From positions 16,719,213 through 16,783,212 of the forward strand of contig NC_092574.1 in assembly GCF_037975245.1 (NCBI RefSeq): DNA of 64,000 nucleotides, read 5' to 3'. Below, piece by piece: positions 27,901 through 39,900 of the stretch (its first letter is position 1; each line of letters begins with the position of its first letter). The notes beneath the pieces were generated by a model. It was not told the DNA's origin. It saw only the letters and a list, made by a program, of their open reading frames with translations, and did no database searches. The position numbers and the translations under genes were made by a program. Source of the stretch: Apostichopus japonicus (Eukaryota; Echinodermata; Holothuroidea; Aspidochirotida; Stichopodidae).

Positions 27901-30900
27901 CAGTCAATTGTTATTTCACCAAAATAATGACTTTCTTTTTCTGCTTTTCTTTTCTCTCACAGGAATGATCTCAACTGCCAATTCCAGATTGGATCGGGAA
28001 GTTAAGTCATCCTACCTTTTCGACGTAAGTACCGTGGACTCGCTTCTCTCTGTATTCTTTGTGTTCTACTGTAAGGTGTAGTCATCTTAAACACATCTTT
28101 ACCAGCGTTACCAGCGACAGTTGACGAAAAAACGCTAGATTTGCGAAAATAAAACCCTAGAAAACGCTAAATGGTAGTTTCCCTAACATTCGTGTTGTTT
28201 GGAGTCATTTAGCACAGATTCGTAGGATGAATGGTCACCGATCACAAAATAGATTTTGAATAGTTGATTTGAGTGATAGTCTGACCCAGAAAATTTGAAA
28301 AAATATGGAAATTTTCGGTAGGAAATTCCGAAGATTCGGCAAAAATACTCAAAATAAATTTGGATGGGTCTCCAAGTAAGAATTTTGTCTAAAAAATCTG
28401 AAAAGTGGTCAATTTTTGGTAAATTTAACTAGTTTTAGGCAAAAAACGGTAGAATTACCAAATTTAGAAAAAACGTGCGCTAGAACCCCACAAATGACTA
28501 AAAACGCTAGATCTAGTGTAAAAACGCTAACTCTGGTAACACTGATCTTTACGACTCTCTTTGGAGTAAGATTGTTTTTGGCACTGTTGATACTGGGTTC
28601 AACTATTATGACAGATTTTAGATGACCCAGATACACACACATTATCAAACAAACAAAATATGGAAAAGTGAGAGATCATCACTACCCCGCTTCCCCTAAA
28701 TATTTCTGTAATAATTACAGATCTTGGTATTACTCAAAAAGTCCAAAGTTTGAATCATCCGGAGGCAAGAATTATAAATACTACCCTACGACTAAAAAGG
28801 GATGGAAATTTGAAACAGAAGGATAAGAGGATGAATATTGCTTACCTAAGAGAAGATGGGTTTGGAGCCCTCGGCTGCCTCTTTTTGCATCATTCAAGAG
28901 GATGATGACAAAAGTACCGATGGCAGCTGGACCCTAAGGACCGCCTCTCACATTCCTCTAGCACCCTCTGGTGCCAGATTTTAATGGGTGGTGACAGCAT
29001 TTGAGAGAGATACAGTCTCGAGACCTTTAAAGAGAACCTACAGTTCCTCTTTGCCGAAACATTTGCTAGATTTTTTGTTTTCTTTCTGTGATGGCTTTTG
29101 CGAAAAATCCAAATGTGAAAGATTTTCAAGAAAATTTTCTCTCAGTGACCATTTGAATGAACTTGAATGTTCCTCTGTGAAGATATTTCATCGCTATCTT
29201 AATATTTGACATGTTCTGAACCTGTCTTACTCTTGTGTTCAGTTTTATCGTTACTATTCTGAATGAAGTCACTCGATCTTGTGAATAAAGTATGAAGTGA
29301 GTTACAAACAAGTCTTTTGCTTGCAGGATAAACAAGGACGGCCCAAAAAACACCGGCACCCTTTGACTCTCTCAGTCATCATTAGGGTAAACCATTTAGC
29401 TGTGATTATTTGCGACATTCTGAAGAGGGGTTCCGGTGAAAATCGTAAATGTAAATTAGCTTTTGAAGATGTGAACTATGTGTGTATTGATTGGATGAGA
29501 TTGATACTTGTGGGAGGAGGATTGAGGATGGTGAAGTTGAAAAGAGAGAGAGAGAGAGAGAGAGGAAAAGGAGCACCAAAGATACAAAAGAAAGAGGCAA
29601 ATTTAGGTTGACAGGAGTTTTCTTGTTGGTTAAAAACTTAACATCTCTGATAAAAGCAACCTGCTCTGTAAAATATAAATGTCTGTGTATTGAGTAATGA
29701 AGAATATATTACATGTTTTAACGACAGTAAAAGACCTTTACCGCTCCCATTTTGCATAGTAATTTTCAGGTTTATTCGTTTTTAGGTCTCATTAAAATAC
29801 TTTAAGGATTTGCGCGCAAAAATCTACGAAAACTCTGAAAGCATTTTTTGTATGCAAATTATTATAGTACATTGCATACAAATTTAAGCAATTTTGCACA
29901 CAGTGCAGCTTGCTATTAGATGGCAGATTAATTATTCCCAGAAGGTTACTGTTTATCACTGTCACTCAGCCTGGTGACTGTGTCAAAGGTCAATCAATAA
30001 ACTATTAACTACATTGTTCAAGTTTTCCTGGTATTCCAAAGGAATCCGAGCAAGCTGTTAACGGTTGTGTAAACATTTATCACTCAATTAACGATATCAG
30101 GGAGTGGGCAGCTCCCCGAATTTAGGGTGGATCATATATCTGAGGTTGGGAATTGTGCATAATTAGATAAACGACTACAATTGATAAATACTTTTTAATC
30201 AGCTTAATCACTGGAGGAGGTCTAAAGCTCGATGGTAATATGTAACAACCGATAAATCAGAGAGACAGACAGTTGTTACCATTAGAAATGTGCATCAAGT
30301 CTCTATGATATATGAATTTTGGCTTTGCTGGGCCACATAGGAGTCTTCTTTTCTAGGCTCCTTTCTCATGGGTAACCCTGGGGAAGGGGTTACAGGGGGG
30401 GTGAAGGAGAGTGCCAGAACTATAGGGAATGAGGTTAAAGATAGTGATAGTGACAATAACAAGCAATGTGTGTTCTGTGTTTCAGACAGAAGGCTATTAT
30501 TATTACTTTTGAAGTTTTTTTTTAAAATTAAATTAAACTTCTTACCTGGACTAGCTTCAATGAAATATTTGTCATATCTGTTCTGAAAAAGATAAATCAA
30601 ACTTTGACAACAAAAGTCTTGTTTGGAAGGGGGGTATGTTAAAGAATCTTTCAAAGAAGACACCACCAGGGTAGTGCAAGGAGAGGTCGGAGAAATTGGC
30701 AGATTTATGTTTCAAGAATTTATATTGGTAACTTAAAAATTTTGCAAGACAGAACTCAGAATCTACTTATTATTCATAGTTCCATGTGCCATGACATATA
30801 CCCCATCATCAGTTTCAAAGATGAACCAAAATTTGTGACTTTCCCTCAGATGTTGATATATTTTGGGGGACAATTTTGTGAATTGCTTGCAAGGTGTGAC

Positions 30901-33900
30901 TCATTCAGACACACTGACAAGTCTCCTTTTATGTGGACTGATTTACTGTATTGTAAGGTCAAAGGGTCATCGTTTATGACTTTGGTATTGTTCCTCAATG
31001 TTGTTCCCTGGTAACAACAAAAACTAAACATATTTTACACTTTTTTACAAGTACCTTGGGATCTCTTAACTGGGATAGCCTTGGGGGTAAAATATGGATG
31101 TTGAAGGGTAAGATTGACACCCCCTCCTTTCTGAAACCAGATTGTGGCGAAGGTAGACAATAGGGATTGAGAGGGGTGTGGTCCCATATGCTGTCAATTT
31201 TGTCACTAATATTAACATTTATTGAGAGGGAAGGTGTCTCTTCAAGAATGAATCAGGATAAAAAGGCATTATGGATTGAAAGTGGCAGGTGCAGCCTAAA
31301 GTTATAAGAGACACAAGAGGATGGAGAGTTTGAAGAATCAGGTTCAGGGAGAAAATTGTTCCATTTGTTGCATAAAAGGTCAGCCATATTGCCTCCAAAC
31401 ATTAGAATGCTAACAAAAATATGCTAACATTTCTTGAAAATGACCTGAAAATAATCAAGTGAATTTTTCATTTCTTCAGATTATCCATATGTACTTGAAG
31501 GAAGGGATGGTATGGGATTGGGGGGGGGGAGGGTGCCCTCTGGTAGGGTGAAAGTAATTTATTAACTATTCTAGTGAGAATATTGTGCTCTGAGAGAGAT
31601 ATAAAAGTTTGATGATGAGTTGCATTTAATTTACATTGTTAGTGCAAACTAGACAATATAGGGTGAGGAGGGTCTTTGTTAGGTCATTCATCAGAGTATT
31701 AAAGATGATGTAAAGGATTAAAATTCTTTGAGACGGTTTTGCCATGATCCCCATCACCTGAGTGCCTACTACTGTACTATGGTCTACCATAGTCCATGCC
31801 ATTAGAGTTTATCACTTGCAATGCAATAGTCGTCCTTACTCTACCTTCAACTTACTACCAGCTGAGCATTGAAGAACCCAAAACAAGCTAACCGCAAGGA
31901 GAAGATAGCCGTGCACTAAGCATTTTACGATTTAACATGCTAGCCAGTTATCCCCTCTGGAGATCAATTTTCCAATTAAAGTTAAGGTAGTATGAAAGTG
32001 AAGAGTATTTGGGGGGGGGGGGTGGGAGAGAGCAATGTATGTCACAGGTTGAAATCTCTGAGGGGGGGAGAGGGACTCAGTTCCACCGTTTATATCAATT
32101 TAATGTGACAAATGTTACATGCATGTATGCTCTGCAGAGTATACTGTATAGTACAAATTAAACTGAACTGTCCAAACTTTGTAAGTTGTTGTGCATCCAC
32201 TATTTGAAACCTGTACTGTATGGATCAGCAGACTGTTATCCCAAGTGATGAAGAACTTACAAGGAAGCTTCAAATGTGATATAGACAGAGAAAAGAAAAC
32301 CACATGAGATTTCTGGACTAAACATATTTTTTAATGTCTCTGATTGGCAATTTCTGCATTGATTCATTCTCTTATCTGTGTGTGGGTGTAGTTGTGAGTG
32401 GCCCATGTGTGGTTATCTCACCTAGGTCTGAACAGTCCTCATGTTCATAATCATCACAAACTTATCCAGGGGAAGTTTCAAAATGTTTTCTTTGCCTAAG
32501 TTTTCAGTCAAACATAAATACTAGCTATCTTGTAGTTTTCTGTCAAACATTAATACCAGCTAGGTTGTAGTAAAGGTCCCTCTGTATCTTGTATATTTCG
32601 TCTTGGCTAAAAGCCAACCTAACCTCCTAGTAATGAGGGCGCTGCTGAAGTAAAGTGTTTGTTCAAACAAATGAACTTATCGTGGTCCAACATTATTTTA
32701 AACCACAAACTATTAAGTTGTTTCTGCATTCACCATTCCCTTTTAGCTTTCCGACTTTGTTTGTGAAAGCCTTCAAACATTATCAGTTCACATGATGCAA
32801 ATATGCAGTAGAATCATATACAAATGAATCATATACAAATGAATCACAAAACTGCAGTGATATTTTTGATGTAACATTATCAATAATTGCAAGGAAATGT
32901 GAGACTCAAAATTTCTGAATACCGTTCTCTTCCTTACATCTCTCTTTACGATTCACTCCGCAAAATTTGATCAAAATCCTCTTTGATCAAATCAATCTCT
33001 TACGACAAATTAAATTATCTCTGCCCAAGGATTGTATGCATCCTATTGTACCGTTTTGCCAGACTCTGGTGAACGAAGCGAATTTTGCCCAAGGAATTTT
33101 GCAAATTTTATTTTCAAATTTCCTCACGCTCCCGTAGTCTGAGTCTGAGTTGAAGTTCCTTTGACATTCAGAAGGCGCTTGGTAAAGAAATGAGAGAGAG
33201 AGCCAAAAAAAAAAAAAAAAAATTCAAGCTTGATTTCACAGAATGAAATAGGGAAAAGATTTCCTTCATGCCTTTAGTTGTGACCTAGCTTTGAATTGCT
33301 GTGGATTTTCTGCTATTGATTATGGTAAATTACATTCGTCATATATGATTAACCAGTGATTACCGTTGACAGTTGAAGGTCGCAATTAAGGTGGGTCTAC
33401 TTAAATAAAAACAAACAAAAGGAGGCAAAAAGAGTAAGGCATTTGGGAAGTCATTTTATTTCATTTAGAATAACCATTCAGGTATAGAATGGAGGTTTTA
33501 TCTTTTAATTCCCAGGGATGTCCCCATAGTAAATCTTGCCAAAATGTTATGAAAATATGTAAATGAACATTTTTAAAAAAATTTTTGTAACTATTTCAAT
33601 GGTAAGTATTTGGAAAATTATTGTTGAAGTAGAATGCTAAGACTAAAATGATTGAAATGATCAAAAATGGAAAAGTTTAGGTTAGTTTGGTGATTCATAC
33701 CCAGGTGTTGTGATCTGTTGTCATGGGAATCTGATCTCATACTTTAAACTTGAGTAACATTTGTAATCAGTTAATAAAAATGCCCTGTTTAAACTCCTGA
33801 CATTTGTCAAAGTAATATCTGATATGGTCTTGTTTTGTATATAGTTAAAGTAAGCCAACAGTCACCAGTATAGCTTCCAAAATGTGTCTTAGTATTTTAA

Positions 33901-36900
33901 TCTGAATCCAGAACTCCCCCTGTGGTTGTTGTTATATTTGATGATCGTCATGGGAACACTTAGATATCCATTTTAAGTCAGGCTGGAGGATCTTGCATTA
34001 GTTGATGCTTCGGTTGGTACTGGAATAACCTTCATACTCTGAGGCGGGACAAATCTCTCGCTGGCTGCTGTTACTGTTGTACCTATCATGTGATGTGTTT
34101 GTCTTTTAGCTGCACCTCGTAAGCTGTCATTGTGGTCCTGTTTTATGAAGTTGTTCTCCCACTAAAAGTCTGTTAGTTGCAGAATGAAAAAACTGCGCTC
34201 CCAAGATATGACCATGTGTGTTGATGAAGGGTGTCTGGTCATGTATAGGTCGTTGCACTTATGCTGGCCTCTGTGATTTTATCAATTTGGTCCTTGGTTT
34301 GGTTTTTATGCACTATTCGGTGCGTTAGGATTTAATTGATGATGTCGTGGAGTATTCATCTTGAAAGGAATAAGGCGTTAGAAGATGAAAGCTGTAGCGT
34401 GTGACCAGATACAAGATGGTTGTAAAGATTAAAATTTACCTGTAGATAAATAAGTACACGGACCAATAAGATATATATATGGAAAATAACCCTAGCAGTT
34501 ATATTAAACCATCTATGCTGCCTATGAATATTCCATCCCATTATATTTCATGTCAGAATTTTGTCAGTGTTTGAAAAAAAAGCAGAGCTTAAAAGTTTGG
34601 AGACTTTCCCAAAAAGATCAAGACATTTGGTGACAGGTTTTTCACAATTTATCCTTATTTCATGTTTTATCCCTTGAGAAGCAGTTCAGTGCTGGTTAAC
34701 AATGTCATTCTCACATATAAGATTTCAAGTATTTAAATCATCGAACATTTTCTGGGAAGTTTTAAAAAGAATTGCAAATAAAAAATGACAACGTTTTGGT
34801 GCTTGTATTTGGTATAAACACAATATTTCTTTGACAAGAGTTTTTGAATAGCGGTGTAACAGAGGAATGGATGTGGTTTTGAGACCACAAATTCATATTC
34901 TAGGATGTGAAGAAGAACTTGAAATCAAAGTTAAATCGCTCGAGGGTCAAGGGAGGTTGAAAGTCTCAAGCATTTTGCTCTCAACAAATGGGATGAAGGG
35001 CATTCTTGCCCAAAGGAATTGTACTGCATGATTTCTTTCCCTTGAATTACGGAAGTCCCGGTAATATTTAATTAGGTCTACCACAGAGTCCTTTAAGCAT
35101 GAGTGGATGGAACCGATATTTTCTACTTTCTCCCAAGGCATCAGAAAAGCAGGCTCTGTCTTTCATTAAGACCGGTCTCAATCAAAGAAGTTTTCCTTTT
35201 TTTTGGTTTGACAGTGTGTTGGTAGGTTATTTCCTATTTTGATTATAGATTTGATGAGAAGTAAAATGATAGATTTTGTCAAAAATTGAAAGGGTTATAA
35301 AATGGAAACAGTTCCAGAGAGGTGAAGATTTCCGTCCAGTCTGTTGATAAGAAAAGGGGCGACGGAAGCGACGTGAGGGGCGCGTAAATCACTCGTAGCA
35401 GGATATGAAAGTGTATAACATGATCGGTGATTCAGTTTCTTGATCAAAGAATACAGTCTCTATGTAGACTAACCAATTTTATGTGCTGTATTGTAAATTA
35501 TGCAGTATAAGGCTATTTGTATGAACGGAGTGCTCAAGTTTTCCAGAGTTCAAAGAAGAAAATACCAGCTCTTTTCTTTAACACCCATTAAAATCTGTGA
35601 TTGGTAGGGAAGTGAAAGAATGTGAGGGGGGTGGTGTGTATAGATAGTGTAAGAAGGGGAAAGGGAGAGGGCTGACTGGCAGGTAATAGTTCAATCAATT
35701 AGTTTCCACCAAAATCAACAACTATCTGTCTAAGTTTACTTGTCACTGTGTAAATCTGTGTGTTGTGATTTGCATTTTCTCTGCCTGAGAACAATGAAAG
35801 CAGACTCAAAACAACTAGTTTTCATCACTATTGAAACTAAATGTTAGATGTTAGTGTATGTTAATAGGGTTTATGTTCTTCTAATTCTGTTTACAGACAT
35901 TTACCTTCAGTGTGCTGTGTCAAATGTTCTAAAAACAAATTCTGTGCAAGTAAATACTTAAGTTCCAACAAGACCAAAAGCATAATTGGACACAAAATGG
36001 AACATACAGACTTAGACTGGAGTTAATCTCTTGATGACCATTAATAATGTCTAGCATATTTCAGGTCATGCAGTCAGCCATAGCCTTATCTTTGAGCGAT
36101 AAAATCTTTCAGCTATTTTCCATACTGGCACTTCCCTCTCTCTCTTAGGTTAGTCATTCAGTTTGTCAGTCATTCTGTGAGTCCATCTGTCAGTAATAAT
36201 GCATTCTATTCTCTTTGTTATTTAATTCTCACTCAGTCCCTGCAGCCCCTAGCATCAAATCGCTTAAAATTATAAGTAGAATTGACTGAGCTTTCACAGA
36301 TGACCCCTAGTTTCCTATTTTCCTTCCATGTTTTTAAGTCTGAATGTCATTAGGGAGGGGGATGTCTGGCTGTTAAAAGACTATAGCTCCCTCGAAAAAA
36401 ACTGTCCAATAAGTCTTCATCAGCTTTCCAGAGGATGAAGAGGGCATTGACCGGACAATGTATTGCATCATTCTCTCCTGGAGGGCATTAATTTGGGATT
36501 TAGTGGATGATAAGTGATGTCAGAGGTTTTTTTAGTGGTTTTGTTCCCACTTGCTCTCAAAAGTTTTCCAGAAAGTTTAAGCACCTCAGTTTTGATTATG
36601 TAACCAAACTATTATGTCAGAGTTCTTTTCATAATCCAAATCTAGTTAAAATCTTACATAACAAACTTGAGCCTGCTTAGTTAGGCATGAGCTGTGTGGT
36701 GGTATTGTACTGCCTGCCTGCCAACACTAATTTGAAAAACTTTTGAATCGTCTCTCTGGTCAGAAAGGCAGAAAAGGTGAATATTAGCCGTCTTTAGCTG
36801 TAAAGATCTTTGTATTGCTTTAATCTGATACATACATTGCGGCAGAGAAGGATCACAAATAACTTAACAGGGGAGGAATCTATAAATTGAATGCCTCTCT

Positions 36901-39900
36901 ACGATATCAGGTAGACTCGTTCAATTTGTGCACCTGTCCGACTATTTCTGTACATTGATTTCATCTGAGATGCAAGTTGAACATCTCCTACATCTCCTAC
37001 CGGCCATTCTTAGCATGCATCCCCAGCATTTGATATCGCAGACTGCATAGCAGAATGAGGCAATACTAAGGAGCCAAAGAAAGATAAAACTACAAGCAAA
37101 ATGTGTACACGTAACTTGAGAAATGTTTCATTAAAAGGAGTATAGGTATATTATATGAAGAATAATATACATATATAGATGTAATGATGGTACCATCAAA
37201 AGATATGTACCTAAAACACATGATCTGAGAGGAGGGGCGGGTTGGGTGAGTTGTTTTTGGAAGGCAGGGAAACATTGGAGCAGCATAATAACCTCATCTA
37301 GAACCAAACGTCTGGCCAGCCTGTTTGTATACCATGGTTATAATCTGGAGTATCAAAACAAACTGATAGACCGTATTTGTCTATGTTTTCAGTCACTTTA
37401 TTAAAAACAGGAAGATGTGAAGAACATTGTTAGTTCTGTATTCAGAGGAAATATTCCAGAAACATCATAGATTGTTGTACACTAATAACTTAATGCAAAA
37501 CACTACGGATATCTTTACTCATTTATGGACCCAAAGATTTTGTCACTGAAATTTATTTTTCCTTCCTGGTTTGGGTTGGTTGTACCATCGATTAGGAGTG
37601 GAAGGCAAAAAACACAGTTTCAACATTTTAACATCAAGGTTTTGATTAAACACAATCCACTCCCTTCAATTCCTTATCTAAACTCGGAAAGAATTTCCTT
37701 ATTTCTTTTCTTTTCTTCTATTCTTTTTTTCTTCTAAAGTAAACAGCACTAAACTGCTTGTAAATATATTCTACTTTGTAGAAATTTCTTTTGATGTTAG
37801 TATATCACATAAGATTTTCTCTTTTCTTGCGAGAAGTATAAAGTGAAACCAGAAATATAACAAAAAAGATATAAAAAAAGACAGGAATGTCCCCGTTCAA
37901 TGTGTCAAGTACCAGCAAAGTTCCATATGTAAGGAGGGTAAGTCAATAACAGCCTCGTCAAATGGTTATACTTGGCCCAATTTTTGAAAGCCATTGACAA
38001 ACACTAAAACTATTTGTGCCAGTTAACCCAGGAGAGTGGGTATGGAATATACCAGCCTTTTTGGCTCAAACCATGTATCTGTCGTTTTCAATAGATTTGT
38101 GATACAGTATACTGCCTTAATTAATAGGTAAATCACCACCATCATTGTAACAGTCCCATTGAAAGGGCTGGGTAAGGGGGGGGGGGGGTTAGAGGGTCAC
38201 AGTGGATCAGGTTGTTTTTACATTAAGGTTTGGTTTCTCTGCACGTGGTCTGTCTTGGGGTGACGTTTCCAGCAAAACAAAAATGTTACTCATAACATGA
38301 AGTAAAAGTTTGTAAATGGTTAGCTTACTTTAGGTTTAGTATGAATTGAGGAATTGAGACTCGGTGCAGTTACCTTGTGTTACAAATTTTAATTTACCGT
38401 CCCTTACAATAAGGGCAAATATACAGAGAACTAGGTCAACATGGAATGTTATATAAGGGAGAAGAAGTGTCAGTTCGCTGGGTTATCAAACTCGGCTTGA
38501 TGAGATATGAGAGGTCTGGGCCATTAGAAGACACTGGAATGTTTAGCCCCTAAGGCCATGTAGACTTAATATTAACACAAAAATGTCATTATCATAATGC
38601 CAATTTTCATCACTGATTTTTGTAGAAAGACGGAGCAAAAACTGTTATGAAAGGATCAATATGAAATCATAATTGGCATCTTAACTCTGCTCTCTTTGTC
38701 TCTCTATGTCAGCGCGATATTTTTAGGTACACCAGGGATATTAATTGCGATCGATGTGAGGTGCTGATAAAACAGGTGTTGACCAACAACACTTAATCTA
38801 AGAGGTCAGAGACCCTTAGCTGTGTCTACCTCTTCTGTAGGGAGTGCCTGGAAGGCCATTAGCTTCTAATCTCAGCTCTTTCAAAGCAAGTGACTAGCTG
38901 TTTGCCCTCTGTCTTTTTAAAGTGGCAGGATTAACCTCACTTATTGAAACATGTCAAAAGAAGGAGAGATTAAAAAGGTAGACCTCAGAAATTCAGATGA
39001 AAAGGACATTCAAGGGATGGAGAACTTGATCATGTTGATATAACCTTTTCACGCTGGAAAAGAAGGAAATGTAGAGGAAAGAGAGGAATATACCCCCCCC
39101 CCCCTCAGAAAATAAGAAAGTCAAATACTTGCCCGAAAGGTGTCAGGATAAATCTGTCTGGCCAACCACAATAGTGTTGGGGGGGGGGGGGATGACAATG
39201 TGAATTGGAAATATATAAATAGGCTTGTGGTTTAATACTTGAGAAATTTAAGAGAGGAGATTGGGTATGATTTTGTGGTAGCTGTACTCCTTAATACTGT
39301 GGTACAGCATCAGGATTCATACTTTTGTGGTAGTGCTAATTATTGTCTGTGCTTGCTGAGTGAATGTAATCCTATTTTTATTCCAGATTGATTTAATCTA
39401 CCATAAACTGACAGTTTAAATACAGAAATGGTTTCTCTGGGTCGATGAAAATATCAAGCCGTATTATTTATGCGCTAATTCAGACATTCAGCTAGACTTT
39501 CATCAATGAAAAATTATTTTAAGGTCCTATGTACTTGCTGGCCGGCTTTTTCCGTTACAAGATTTGATGATAGTGCAAGTACCGATTCATTCATAACTGG
39601 TTAATCCAGTATTAAGGGATATGTATGGGAATTAAAAGCAAGAACTGATCGTAGACACCGACTGTCTTTGAGGTGTAATGAGATTGATAATAGGGTCTAG
39701 AAGACCTTTAATCTTTTTATGTTTAATGCGGTTTACCCTCTGTCCCTCTGCTTCCCCCCTCCCCCCCAAAGGAAAAGTCCCCTCCCCCCTACAAGAAACA
39801 AAATAAAGTCGCAGCATCTTCAGATCCAGTAACAATGTTCTAGGTCTTGAAAGTGAAATACAAAAAAGAGGCTAAAGTTCTAGAATTCAAGCAATTTTTG

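Larger units (their letters stand above)
6984..27962 (+). other. Intron 1 (21 kb), phase 1
   Basis: No coding sequence found. Contents: a 268-bp tandem duplication (8816-9348), a 103-bp tandem duplication (15147-15352), a CA-rich run (13955-14000), a TCTG tetramer run (25621-25636), a 28-bp imperfect inverted repeat (26003-26114), and many G or C runs such as 16772-16784, 17609-17622 and 17959-17975. Two stretches, 11270-11400 and 22030-22330, are dense in developmental transcription-factor-like motifs. The intron splits the TG turn of cadherin repeat 11. Confidence 0.85.

Noticed and set aside
30295-30666. 123-codon minus-strand open frame in intron 2
   Set aside because: Low-complexity Ser/Leu-rich translation with no recognisable domain or splice context.
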